Source: Phytophthora hibernalis (Eukaryota > Oomycota > Peronosporomycetes > Peronosporales > Peronosporaceae). Taken from it: DNA of 64,000 nucleotides. The stretch covers positions 62,001 through 126,000 of the forward strand of contig JAAKBF010000067.1 in assembly GCA_012656075.1 (NCBI GenBank). Direction: 5' to 3'. Position numbers and translations under genes: made by a program. Shown here piece after piece: positions 10,901-22,049 of the stretch. Position 1 is the first letter of the stretch, and each line of letters starts with the position of its first letter. The notes below the pieces were generated by a model, which saw nothing but the letters and a program-made list of their open reading frames with translations, was not told the DNA's origin and did not search any database.

Positions 10901-13900
10901 CGGCAGACGGCAGACATTTTCCTTGAAAAACATGGACGAAGAGCACGTATTTCATGTACTGAACCGTCGTGCTCGCATACTGTCGCCATTGCTGCGCAAT
11001 TTCTTCTTCTTTGCGTTTCTTTTGGTCGGCATCCTCAAGGCGCAAATTCATCAGCACGTTTCCCGTGAAGTCGTGGTCCTGGAGTTCATCCAATGCTTTG
11101 TCTTCATTGAGCACAACCCAATGAGGTGGTGTGATGGTCTGAAGTGATTCTGAATCTTGGCAAAAAGATCCTTCGCGTTGAAGCGAGCGAAGCAAATACA
11201 CCGCGACTCGTTCATGGTCTGGCGCACGAGGTGAACAAACACGTCGGGAACTTGGTCAAGGTCTTCTGGCAGCTCGACGTCAACAATATCAATGTACTGG
11301 TTGAAGTGGCAGATGCCAGATACGTTATCCGCACGTGAGCTTTCGACGCTGTGACGACCGACAGAAATCTTCAGAGACATCCGAGTATTTCGGTTCCAGT
11401 TCGTTTTGCTCGTAAAAACAGGAATTTCCGTCCCGTAAAACAGTGCGGCGCGCAACTTATACCTCTTCATTTTCGGAGAGATTGACGTATTGAGTAGGTT
11501 TCGCACATGCGCTTCGGCATTCACCGACTGTAGACCGTCTTCCACGCGCAGTGACATCAAAAGACGCCCACGATACGTGCTGGCATGTGCGGGATGATTT
11601 TGCATCAGTTGTAGTGCACTGGAATCGGTGTCATATCCCACTGGGGGACCATACAGGTTTGCCCACACGTGCTTAAACTGATTGGGATAATGCTGCACCT
11701 GCTTGAACGAAAATGGCCTCAGAATATTGGCAACAAGCTGATCTGCCGTAGTCATATCCCAGTCCCACATTGAAAGGAAGACATTATCGCTCATGGTTGG
11801 CAGCTGTACTGGGAACCAAAGCTCCTGGTTAAATATCACCGCGAGGTTTTCGCTACCCTTCACGGTAATCTTCTTCGTCTCCAGCACATCCTGCCCAGCG
11901 AAATACGCTCGCACATATCCATCAATACCTCCGTGCATCATCATGCTGTAGTCCATATCGGGAAGTTCTTCAGCTCGGTAAATCGTAACAACCAAAAGCT
12001 TAGCTTTTGGGAGACTCGAGGGGGACCAGAACCATTGAGGTGATATCTGCCTTTGTCTTTACCAGATGCTCGTCAGGGTCTCTGTCTTCCACAGGGTCGT
12101 ACAGCTTCATTTTATCGCTGGGCCCAAGTACGACAAGAGAGAGTCTGCAAACAATTTCAACAAAACAATATGAGCTATCAGAAACGTATTTGGTCAATAA
12201 GATAGGGGAGCAAGAACGTACAGAACGTAGCCTTGAATATTGTCGCTGTTCGTTGTTCCACTACCAACCAGAGCCACCCACTTTCGCTTCAACTCATGAT
12301 CCGGTTGGAAATACACGTATGGAATGTCCACGGAGAAGAATCCAACGAGATCGTCAAATGAGCGAGAGATAGCTGACCGATTCGCCGATGACCCAGGCCC
12401 ATCGGCGTCGAACACCGAAATCTTGATGCTCCCCTGCTGGACAGTATCTTTATCAAGCTTCCTGAAGTTGAAGTACAGATATTCGTCAAAAACACACGAG
12501 AGCTGTTTCTGTTTTACCACGGTGTGCTGGCACTGTCCAAGGCACTCGACCGAGACCACCGGATCGCAAAGACCGTTGGCATCCATCGGCTGCAAGTCGC
12601 GCACTTCAATTATTCGTACCCGGATTTGATAATCGCCGGATAGAAACTGCACGTTCGATAGCTCCGCCAGCATTTTCTGACGCTCTTCTTCCTTCTGCTT
12701 TCGCTGAGCTTCAGCCTCCTCTCGCTTAGCAGCGGCATCATCATCGTCACCGCCGTCATTAGTCTCTTCGTTTGCATTGTCAGCATGATTGCCGTCATTC
12801 CCACCGTCATCTGCCGTTGCATCTGAACTTCCTGGACCACGCAGCCCCCGACCACTCTGCACCTCCGTGACATTATCGATTTCTCCTTGCTCCACTGTGC
12901 TTATGTCCCGGTCCAAATACTGCATCTCAATAGCAAGACAGATCTTACCATTTCCGTAGTTCATTTTGCGTTGTGGGCTCAAATCACTCGGAATGTCCTT
13001 GTCTTTCGCTTCAGGCTGCTGCTCTAACGCCAACCAGAACGTCTGCTTCTCTGCTTGGAACCGCTTGGTAAATTCATCCAAATCAATCACACATCTCCCC
13101 ATAAAGTCGCTCGTGAGCAAATCACTGTCTTCCACATTCAACTCCAGAAGCTGTTTCTCTCCAGGCACAATGGAAAAGTAGAATCTCTGTCTCCACGACG
13201 GATGCAGCGTCTGCTGCTGCGTCTTCGTTCTCTGCGACTGGTTTTCGTGCAGGAAATCCGCACATACGGGTCGCTCGTCGCCTCGATACCTGTTCCATCA
13301 CAAGCAAGCAGCCCTAAAGCTTCCAACACCGTCACCACATAACAATTCGGTGGCTGCTGCACATCTGCTTCTACAGCAGACGCATTTGCAGGGGCATTCA
13401 CAGCTTCACTCGTTCCAGCAGCCTTCTCTTCACTCATAACAGGCTGTGCATTCCCGCTTTAGGCGACACTGGAGGCGTCACCTGCTTTTTGGCCGACGTC
13501 GGCGTCTTCTTGGCCGTTTCGCCGCCTTCTGTTCGTTCCGGAGCCATGAACGTGGGCTCGTACGTGGCCTGCACCGTCAGCTGTCCGCAGCTCTGTCCTT
13601 CCGCGTCCTCCAGCGTCAACTCGTGCGTCGTCTGCATGTCGGGCGTGAGATTATCAATCACCAACGTGGTGCTGCCCAGCAGGACGTCCCGGCCGCGCTC
13701 GTTGAGTCCGAAGACCTTGAAGTTGACGGCGTCGCCCAGCGGTTTCTTGACGCCGAACGTGAAATTCTGCGCCCACTTTGGGGCCGTCGTCTTGGCTTGA
13801 GCAGCTGTACGCAGCACCACTTCGCCGCATTGCGCCTGGCAGTCTGCACACACGCGTTAGCAGGTTAGCAAGGGTCATAGCAGACGCAGAGCCACGTACA

Positions 13901-13987
13901 CGGGTCGATGGCCGTCGTCTGCGCCTCGCCAAGACCCGAGGCGCCCGCCACCACGAGCCGCACGCGCGGAGTCTGCACGTCCGCCAT
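7938..13987 (-). CDS. Ferlin-family multi-C2 membrane protein, about 1,970 aa, frame-broken in this assembly
   Basis: Ferlins are tail-anchored proteins with many C2 domains that drive Ca2+-linked membrane fusion. The ATG is at 13987. Exon 1 (13987-13900) ends in GACCCGT before a 56-nt intron (13844-13899), and a 77-nt intron lies at 12145-12221. C2-like units begin near 13980, 13365, 12640, 11995, 11440, 10950, 10460, 9660 and 9100, with typical SDPYV-like loops (LLDPYVKV, RCDPYLRV, DLSDLFVK). A charged, probably coiled segment lies near 12770-12650. Two hydrophobic segments lie at about 8195-8115 and 8085-8035, followed by a short basic tail and TGA at 7938. About seven frame breaks (near 13454, 13245, 12006, 11155, 10108, 8893 and 8097) interrupt it, and most fit a one-base change in a homopolymer. 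Length and domain order match the family, so I favour sequence error over decay. Confidence 0.85.
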
Positions 13988-14161
13988 CTTGACTGCACTT
14001 CAGTAAGCGCAAGTGCAACAAACGATTCCGCACTCCAAGTGCGCACTCGACGGAAAGATCGCAAGTGAGCTGACTGATTTACTTCAAGCCCCTTTCAGCC
14101 AATCACTGAAGAGAAGAATGATGGTCAATGTGGTGTATGTGTGGTGTCCCCATTATTCAAT
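13988..14161. promoter_or_regulatory. 174-bp divergent promoter between ferlin and a membrane-protein gene
   Basis: The two ATGs face away from each other and are separated by only 174 bp. The interval has an AGCCAATCA (CCAAT-box-like) site near 14098 and repeated GCACT/AAGTGC motifs at about 13990-14045. No TATA box is evident. Shared regulation is an inference from spacing. Confidence 0.5.
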
Positions 14162-15064
14162 ATGACACCGCGCTTGATGCTGCTGGCGGCGCTGCTGCTG
14201 TGCGCCGTCGTCTCGGCCGCTGACCTCAAGCTGCAGCTGGACGCGGAGCAGCCTGTGACGGTGACACTCGCAGATGGTTCTACGCGTGAGCTGACGGCCG
14301 CGGAGTTCGAGGAATTGGCTCGGGAGCGCACAGAGAAGCAGCAGAAACTGCAGCCTACAGACGCAGAGGAGACGGCGCAGTGGCAACGCCAGGAGCTGCA
14401 GGAGATCGAGGCGCAGGACCCGCAGTTCGCACTGCACATCGACATGGCCAGACGCGCGTTTAAGGAGCTGCAGCGCCACGGGTACGCTCGAGGGTACGCG
14501 CTCTCGGGCTTCAGCGAGCAGGAATCCAAGCAGACGACGGACTACTACGTGGAGCTGGTGCTGCGCGCCAAGAAGGACCCGAGCAGCGGTGTTCCGGCCA
14601 AGACAGGAACAGGATCCAGGAAGGAGGGCGACGAGACGCCGCTGAGCTATGAGGTGCAGCTGCTGCTGGACGCTGAGGGTAAGTGACGCTGGGAGTGTGG
14701 GGGTACAGGGTCTAACTGCCTGTGGTACCTCATGATAGACCGCTTCTCGGTCGTTGCGGCGTGGGAACTGAGCGAGAAGGAGCCGCTGAGAGGACACAAG
14801 AGGAAGCGGGTGATGCGGCTGTCTATCCAGCCGACGGCGGCGCTGCTGGAGCACAAGGCCAAGCGAGAGCGCAGACCGGCGATTGCGACGTGGCTGCTTG
14901 CCGGAGGACTGGGACTGGTCGCCGCGGGCATTCTCGCCATGTACTGCACGCGTGACCCGATGCCGAAGCCCAAGCCGCGACGTCGCTCCAGCGACATCTG
15001 GGAGCTCGTGGACGAGAACGACAAGCCAATCAAAGCGGCCAAGACAGACAAGAAGAACGACTAG
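14162..15064 (+). CDS. Signal-peptide, single-pass membrane protein of unknown function (280 aa)
   Basis: The ATG at 14162 gives a textbook signal peptide (MLLAALLLCAVVSA). Two exons, 14162-14678 and 14739-15064, are joined across a 60-nt intron (GTAAGT ... ATGATAG), keeping frame at GAG-G|AC. The luminal part is acidic and glutamine-rich, with a likely helical segment (residues about 50-110, ELTAAEFEELARERTEKQ). Near the C-terminus a transmembrane stretch (ATWLLAGGLGLVAAGILAMY) precedes a lysine/arginine-rich cytosolic tail ending KTDKKND. That topology is type I, possibly ER-resident. I do not recognise the family. A protein of similar layout could be an ER chaperone or translocon accessory, but nothing in the sequence proves it. 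Confidence 0.8.
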
Positions 15065-15617
15065 CGGAGGAGAGCGAGATGTAACCTGCTGAGACGAGTG
15101 TGAAATGGCCAAACCTTTTGCAGTGCCTGTTGCAGGACTCCGCGTGTAGCAGCTTGGCTCGGTGCAACCGCACGACGACTCAACCAAGTTAGCCATTACT
15201 ACTGCAACCCGACTCAAATCACAGGAGCGTGTTTGACGATGAAAGTGAAGCGCGAATTATTCACGTCCGAGAGTTCGCGGCTCTCGCTGCATTGACGTGC
15301 ATGCCTTCTCCCGTAAGCGTGGCCCCGCCCCTCCAGAGCTCTCCGCTATATCGGGCAGCAGACGAGAACGTTGCTGTCTTTTGTGCAGTATCGGATGTGG
15401 GACGAGTCTCAACGTCAAGTACGTGGCAGGTGGCAGTCGTCAATTCGCTGCGAGGCGGGTACAACAGCTGCGAAATTACAATTCTGGCTCTAGTGCTCTC
15501 TTTTCTGCCAATCGGCGTCGCTTCTCGGCGCTCCATACTGAGTCCGAGTGAGATGTGCGAAATCAGACGCGCCGGCAGCGCAGCCAGTCAGTCGTCACTA
15601 CCCAATCTCCCGACTCG
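15065..15617. other. Intergenic and promoter DNA, no gene seen
   Basis: This interval separates two plus-strand genes. ORFs here lack protein features. The last 100 bases are presumably the kinase 5' UTR. Confidence 0.5.
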
Positions 15618-17461
15618 ATGGCGACGCTGAGCGTGCTGATCACGGGCTTCGGCGTGGCGCGCGACGGCGGCCAGGCCGACTGCGTGGTACGTTACGCTCT
15701 ATCTATTGCATACTCTATGCGGCCTTTCTCACCGCTCTCTGGTGTCTGCAGGTCTTCCTCGGCACTGTGCAGCAAGGCGGTGGCGGACCCTGGACGGTCT
15801 ACCGGCCCTTTGAGGCCTTCCAGCGACTCGGCCAGCAGCTCGCCATGATCTTCGGTCAAGCGGTGCCGGCCTGTCCGCCGCGCGCGTTCGACGTGCGCTT
15901 CCCGGACTCGCTGGAGAAGGCGCGCGTGGACCTGAGCATGTGGATGATGCAGCTGTTGCAGCACCCGCCCATCTACCAGTCGCACGTATTCGTGGACTTT
16001 GTGAGCGCCGACGCCAATGTGCCGCCCCCAGGGATGCAGGGACCGTCTATGGGTGGACGCTCTGCTAATGTGGTGGGCGACCTCGACATGGACGAGATGT
16101 TTGACTCTACTACGGACGACGACCCGCGCGAGCTGCGCGACGACGACGTGAGTTAAACTGGAGCTTGATATGGTTGCAGAGGTGCTGATAGTGGAGTTTT
16201 TGTGCTGTAGATGTTCCAGTTTGACTACAACACGGACATGACGGGCGCCGGACTGGACCAGCAGACGCTGCTGGAGGAGACGCAGATGCAACACAATCAG
16301 CAGATTCAGGAGCAGAAGAAACGCAGCGAGAGGGTGACGCTCGAGGACTTTGTTATGATCAAGGTCATTGGCAAGGGCAGCTTCGGCAAGGTGCTGTTGG
16401 TCCGCAAGCGCGATTCAGGACTTATATATGCTATGAAGGTGCTGCGCAAGGAGAACATTATCAAGCGCAACCAGGTGGAGCACACGCGCACGGAGCGACA
16501 CGTGCTTGGATACGTGCGGCACCCATTCATTGTCGGACTGAACTACGCGTTCCAGACGTCGGAAAAATTGTACTTCGTGCTCGACTACTGTGCAGGAGGA
16601 GAGCTATTCTTCCACCTAGGTAAGGTGCAGCGGTTCCCGGAGCACCGGGCGCGCTTCTACGCTGCGGAGATCACGTTGGCGATCGAATACGTGCACAACT
16701 TGGATGTGATCTACCGCGATTTGAAGCCGGAGAATGTGCTGCTGGATGAGAACGGACACATCCGTCTGACGGACTTTGGACTCTCCAAGGAGGGTATTCA
16801 GGACGACTTCTCGGGTGCCAACTCGTTCTGCGGGACGCCCGAGTACCTAGCGCCAGAGATTTTGAACCGTTCCGGACATGGCCGAGCGGTGGACTGGTGG
16901 TCCCTGGGCGCTCTGCTGTACGAGATGCTCACAGGACTTCCTCCCTTCTACTGCCGCGATCGCGACCGTCTTTTCGAGAAGATCCGAAAGGGTGATCTGA
17001 GCTTCCCCAAGTATTTGTCGCCAAATGCCAAGGACTTGTTGAAGAAGCTGCTGGAGCGGGACCCGACGCAGCGTCTAGGAACGGGCCCTACCGATGCTGG
17101 TGAGATCAAGAACCACCCATTCTTCGCCGAGATCAAATGGGACGCACTGGCAACGGGACAACTGCCGCCCCCATGGCGCCCAACGTTCTCGGGTGCGCTT
17201 GACACGTCCCAGTTCGATCGCGAGTTCACGGACATGCCTGTGGTCAGCCCCGACAACCACGTGCGCGGCATGGCGATGGCCATGGGACGACGACCCGCCA
17301 ATGGTGCTGCGTACGGCAGCAGTCTCACAGGCAATGACCCGTTCAAGGGCTTCACGTACACGGAGGATTCATATTTGCAGGATGGCCTCCCGGGACGCAG
17401 CCCAGGACTTTCCAGTACTCCGGGCAGAGGCAGTGGACGTGTGCGGCACCACAACATGTAA
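15618..17461 (+). CDS. AGC-family Ser/Thr kinase with N-terminal PX-like domain (about 571 aa)
   Basis: Three exons, 15618-15686, 15752-16147 and 16211-17461, are joined over 65- and 63-nt introns with GTACGT and GTGAGT donors. The first about 135 residues (TVYRPFEAFQRLGQQL, RFPDSLEKARVDL) look like a phosphoinositide-binding PX domain. The kinase has the glycine loop GKGSFGKV (about residue 209), the lysine in YAMKVL, YRDLKPEN, DFG, and the activation segment SFCGTPEYLAPE with its PDK1-type threonine. The C-terminal tail carries a hydrophobic motif, FKGFTY, with a phosphorylatable threonine. PX plus AGC kinase is the SGK3-type layout, so regulation by endosomal lipid and by PDK1/TORC2-like kinases is expected from the family. 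No frame break is present. Residues are complete for catalysis. Confidence 0.93.
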
Positions 17462-17761
17462 CAAGGGGGGTCCCAGGTGTCAAAAAAGATGAAGCGGGAG
17501 TCAATAGCAGAAGGAGATGCAGGAGAAAGGTTCGGGTATTCAAGTCGGCATTGTGTGTGCGTAATAAGACAATGCTAACGACTTGGTCGAGGGACGACAA
17601 GTGCAGGAACTGTAGGCAGGGAAAAAGCCATGTACATAATATTTGCTGAACTTCGCTAACGTCAATTAGAGAAACTTTTTAGCATTGAGGCAAGCTGCTG
17701 CTTGACCATTTCACGACTTTCTGTTCTGGACGCAACGTCTTCGGACCAAGTTGTCAAGGTC
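17462..17761. other. Short region between convergent genes, no gene seen
   Basis: It separates the kinase (+) and lipase (-) 3' ends. No coding or RNA feature is recognised. Confidence 0.5.
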
Positions 17762-19165
17762 TCATGTGGATTCGAAGTGATTGACCATGATCCGAAAGAG
17801 CCGTTGGAAAAGTGCTGGTGAATCGCTGTCAAAGTGTGTTCCAGCCATGTGATTCTTCTCGACTCGATGCACGTACCAGTTCCCACGACGCAGGTTGGAG
17901 AAGTTGGCAGGAATCGTTGGGTCGATATCGTAGTCCAAGTCTTCTCCATAAAATGCAACGGACTTGCGCAACTCTGATGCAAGTTCGGTTCCGTCGGATA
18001 GTGCAGACAGTGATGAAGAAGTCGATGCAATGGATTCTGTGTCGCTTTCAGACGATATTCGCGAAATCTTGGTGTCGATCACTGATGCCCAGGGTTGCAG
18101 CATGGAGTGCAGGTTCACGGCTCCATCGTTTTCTCTCCATTGTTCGCGATCAAAGCCGTCGAAAATCGTGTGCAGTGTGCGAACGTGGCGGCGCATGACC
18201 AGCAAAAGTGCATAAAGTGAAGGAATGGAGGCGTAGTCGAGTGCCCGGATACGTCTCCGTAAAAACGGAAGAGAAGTGAGCAAGGCAAGCATCGACAAAG
18301 TTGTCAACACTGTTTGTCCGGTAGAGATACCGACTACAGCAGCAATCGCGAAGAGAACGGATAGTGCACTCAAAGCGACCTCAGCGAACGGCATCTTGAC
18401 GTGACTGGATGTGGCCACCGAGATGAGGAAAAGCTTGTCCATGTGAATCAATTGGGCGTTGCGCTTCATTCTTTCATGAGGCAGGATATTGAACACAGCG
18501 AGGTCGGTGGAGCTGTTGATACGGCCGTGAGGCGACAAGATTTCTCGAAATGTAGTCACGCACTTCCACTGCGGCATTTTGAAGTCAAATACTTGTTGCA
18601 ACATAGGCCAGTCGGTATGCAGTTTGAACCAAACGCCCAGAGAGGCACCGATGAAGTGTCCGAGTGAATACGGCACCATGCGCAGTTCGTGCAGTCCGAA
18701 GAGATGTGTCACAGTTGATCCTGTCAGCGGCCCAGCGATGGAGACCAGACTGACCACCCACCGATAGTCACTGCCCACGCCGAAGAAGTCTGCACAAATC
18801 AATTGGTATAGCTCAAGTGCGGTGGTGCCTCCGAAGCTGTGGCCTACCAAGTGTACGGGGTTGGATGCACTCCACTTGGAATGCAATGGGGTTTCGAACG
18901 TTGTACCGAAGCGGTTGTGCCCTGCTTCACGACTGTGTTGTTCTCCATAGTCAACTTGACCTCCGTACAACTGGTAGAAGGCTTCACAGGCTCTGTCATG
19001 GTCGGACGACAATGCTCCGACGTCAACCATGAGGTGGTTACTGTTCATTTCGCGCAGGGCTTTTTCCGGCCAGTACGGTGACCACGAATTCCAAAGCGGG
19101 CGAGCTTTCCCGTACCCGAAGACGCCGTGAATCAATACGACGGGAGATTTCGTGGTTGACGCCAT
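17762..19165 (-). CDS. Alpha/beta-hydrolase lipase-like protein, intronless copy (about 467 aa)
   Basis: The N-terminus SPVVLIHGVFGYG holds the oxyanion-hole strand. GHSFGG is the nucleophile elbow with the catalytic serine. Candidate acid and base residues are in FDGFDREQW and KNHMAGTHFD. This layout resembles secreted bacterial-type triacylglycerol lipases (L1/lipase class), but a hydrophobic segment (VLFAIAAVVGISTGQTVLTT) in the middle suggests membrane association. I start at the ATG at 19165 because it aligns with the paralog start. An in-frame ORF continues up to 19447 and may be 5' UTR or a targeting extension. Unlike the neighbouring copy at 20132-21717, it has no introns at either equivalent position, which suggests intron loss or a retrocopy origin. 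Confidence 0.82.
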   Translation of the reverse strand: MASTTKSPVVLIHGVFGYGKARPLWNSWSPYWPEKALREMNSNHLMVDVGALSSDHDRACEAFYQLYGGQVDYGEQHSREAGHNRFGTTFETPLHSKWSASNPVHLVGHSFGGTTALELYQLICADFFGVGSDYRWVVSLVSIAGPLTGSTVTHLFGLHELRMVPYSLGHFIGASLGVWFKLHTDWPMLQQVFDFKMPQWKCVTTFREILSPHGRINSSTDLAVFNILPHERMKRNAQLIHMDKLFLISVATSSHVKMPFAEVALSALSVLFAIAAVVGISTGQTVLTTLSMLALLTSLPFLRRRIRALDYASIPSLYALLLVMRRHVRTLHTIFDGFDREQWRENDGAVNLHSMLQPWASVIDTKISRISSESDTESIASTSSSLSALSDGTELASELRKSVAFYGEDLDYDIDPTIPANFSNLRRGNWYVHRVEKNHMAGTHFDSDSPALFQRLFRIMVNHFEST

Positions 19166-19723
19166 GTTGGTCGATGGACGATTGCAAGGGTACTTCGAAG
19201 TATTGTAGTTGGTGTTGTTTGACGGATGACGCTGAAATGGGAATGACATGGATCTGGTCTTGGTGGCTGATGCAGACAGGAATGTTTGCTTGTATTGTCG
19301 GACCCGATGGAGATTGTGGAACACCAGCGAACCCGATGGAGAGGTCAAAGATAGGTGAGCGTGAGAAAATGATTTGAGTTTCGTGTTTGGTGACTTTCGG
19401 TCGACCAACATTCTTGGCTTTGGTTTCGGCGGAAAATCCACAAACACCTGTGTTCATATGGCCATTGGAAAATCTCGGAAAGTAACTTCGTGTCATCACG
19501 TTCGTGAGGTATAGTATGTATACTCGAGTCTCAGTTTGTTTCAGCGAAGTGATTTCCTCGTACGCGCCACGAGTACCAACGACACTTTCCCGAGGTCTTG
19601 TCCCGATTGCTTTCTTGTTTCTTGCACGAGAAACCCATGGCTCCAACATCGAGTGAAAATTCACATCGTTTGGTCAAATTAAAGATGTCTAGGACCGGCA
19701 GCATCACAGCAAGTAGGAAACTA

Positions 19724-20010
19724 TCAAGATTCGCAAGGAGTGAAGCCTCGCCAGTTTAGCCCCCTACTTTTGAAACGCGTCGTCATAAAAAGTAGTGCAG
19801 CTAGCGTCAAACTAGCAATGCTCGGTGATGACACCACTGTCAATAAATGCAGCTTGCTCAGGTGCTGGAGTCGAGAGTTGCGTTCAACGAGATGGCACAG
19901 CATCATGAGCGCCCAAATTGTTCGACTGGTTCGCTGGTCCGTTCACAGTCAGCATCCCATAATTGCTTCATTGATGCCAGTGGTCTTCGCAAGCTGGTTT
20001 GATCCATGAA
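19724..20010 (-). pseudogene. Fragment of a third lipase copy
   Basis: Between the two lipases the minus strand encodes a decayed middle section: VNGPANQSNNLG, then after a stop and frame change RLQHLSKLHLL. These match the intact paralog's VNGPVNASGDL and RLQHMDKLHLL at the same spacing. Both ends of the gene are missing. It is a dead member of the tandem array. Confidence 0.8.
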
Positions 20011-20131
20011 AATGCCAACCAGACAAACACGCTTGCTGTCTTCATGCAAGCGGCGAAATGGTGTAGAACGGAGCAAATTTGTGGTGAATCATAGACTACT
20101 TTACTTGCGGGTAAAACCTCTCGCTACTGTA

Positions 20132-21717
20132 CTAGCTGTAGAATGGTGCACGAGTGCTGCCACCGTTGCGGTAAGTATGAGGCTGTGCGTCTTGACGTTC
20201 ATACTCCTTGCTCATCAATGTGAAGAGACTTGTGTACAGGTTGGCGGCGTTGCTATCCCAGTACGTTCCAGCAAGGTGGTTGCTATCGACACGGTACACG
20301 TACCAGCGTCCCTTTACAAAGCGTCTCGACGCGTGGGGCTGCTGCTCGTCGTCCGTGTCTCGGTTGAAACCATCGATGGAAATGTGAGACGCACAACGTG
20401 CCAATGCAGCGTTTTTCAGCGACGAAGAGGACGACGTCGCCAAGAGAGAAGGTGCTGGCGGGACCGAGTCCTTGCTGTTGATCTCATTTTCCATTTCCTG
20501 CGGCGAAGGGAACCACGGCCTCAACATTGAGCGGATGTTCACCACGCCATCATTGTGCTCCCAGCTACCAGGCTCGAAGCCGTCAAAGATCATCGGGAGA
20601 CTTCTCGCTCGACGTCGAATGAGCCACTTGAGGCCGTACATGGTCGGCATCTTGGACACATCGAACTTCTTCAGCTTGAACCACAGGTAGCTCAGGACCA
20701 GCACACTGGCAAATCCGCGCACACTGCGACTTCTTCCCAGCGCCGGCAACCATTTCGGGAGTCTCCCCCAGCGTAGCAGCATCAACGCCGTTATCGACAC
20801 CCCCTCACCGACAGGAACGTGGACAGTCTTGGGCGACGTGGTGATGCTGAGCAAATGTAGTTTGTCCATATGCTGCAGCCGAGCGTTGAGTGAGATGCGG
20901 TGCTCCGGCAACGTGCCGTGAACCACCAAATCGCCTGACGCGTTCACGGGTCCATTCGCAACCAGCGTTTCCTTGAGTGAGTACCTGGCCCAGTGGCCCA
21001 TATGAAGGTTGGCCGCGTTCTTCAGCACTGGGAACTTGGTGTACAGCTTGATCCAAAACCCCAGTACAATGCCCAACAAGTGCACAGGTCCTCCATGAAC
21101 CACCTTGCCGTCCTCCATGCCAATCATGTGGGTTAATGTGGAGCCCGTCAACGGTCCAGCAATGCATGTGATGCTCGCCACCCACGTGTGCGAACTCCCG
21201 ACACCGAAGAAGTCTGTAGTCAGCATCTGAAACAGCTCGATGGCCGTCGTGGACCCGAAGCTGTGGCCTAACAAGTGCACGGGGTTGTCACCACTCAATT
21301 GGGATGCAGAGCCTTGTCGAACGTCTCCCCGTAACGATCGTGACCTGGTGACCACAAAAATCATTAGTTTTCAATGCAAATTTCGAGGTTGTCAACACCA
21401 CAGACCTGCGTCCTGGGAATGCTGCTCTCCGTAGTCCACACGGCCCCCTACGAGTTGGTAGAAGATTTCACAGGCTCTGTCATGGTCCGAGGACACGCCT
21501 CCAACGTCCACCAGCAAGTGGTTGGGGTTGATACGCTGTAGTTCTCGCTCGGGCCAGTACGGGACCCAGTGGCCCCACAGTGGACGCTGTCTGCCAAAGC
21601 CAAAGACGCCTGCGAATAGAGAAAAGAAGGTCAAAGCTTTGGGATGCAATATGATTGCAGGTTGGTGAAGACTTTACCGTGGATGAGGACGACGGGGAAC
21701 TTGGTGCAGGAGCTCAT
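20132..21717 (-). CDS. Alpha/beta-hydrolase lipase-like protein, spliced copy
   Basis: Three exons: 21717-21678 (MSSCTKFPVVLIH), 21609-21406 and 21344-20132, with introns of 68 nt (21610-21677) and 61 nt (21345-21405). Catalytic features match the neighbouring lipase: VLIHGVFGFG, the GHSFGS elbow, FDGFEPGSWEHNDG, and SNHLAGTYWD near the end. One frame break at the GGG run at 21301-21303 separates the start of exon 3 from GDNPVHLLGHSFG. One extra base there restores the family alignment, so it is probably a homopolymer error. Substrate unknown; a lipid ester is expected from the family. Confidence 0.82.
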
Positions 21718-21785
21718 GAGGGAGATGTGCACCTGACGCGACGCGATCTATAGTGAGAAACTTCAACGTCGGAAGTCTCACGTGA

Positions 21786-21810
21786 TGTAGCCATCTGAGA
21801 GATGGCTACA
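21786..21810. repeat. Perfect 11-bp inverted repeat, 3-nt loop
   Basis: TGTAGCCATCT at 21786-21796 is mirrored at 21800-21810. It lies about 70 bp upstream of the lipase ATG, so it could sit in its promoter or 5' UTR. Confidence 0.85.
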
Positions 21811-22002
21811 CTGGCTTTATGGATGCTGGAAGATAGTGAATAACGGCAACTCCTGATAATTTTTTGGCAGAAGTGTACTGAAAACGAGTGCCGTTGAACG
21901 TAGAGCCTTTGCGGCTTCGAACATAACGCTCCATGAACGAGGTCGCATTTATTTGCCCTGCCGTCGTTAACGCCGAGCAATTGAGCATGCGAAGCTCTCG
22001 TG

Positions 22003-22049
22003 ATGAAGGACGCTTACCGGTACTGTATCGGATAGTATGCGTCCTTCAT
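22003..22049. repeat. 11-bp inverted repeat with 25-nt spacer
   Basis: ATGAAGGACGC at 22003-22013 is mirrored at 22039-22049. Intergenic; function unknown. Confidence 0.8.

Noticed and set aside
13434..13987. A separate small C2-domain gene before the ferlin
   Set aside because: One base added at the CCC run near 13454 joins it in frame to the following ferlin sequence, and ferlins begin with a C2 domain.
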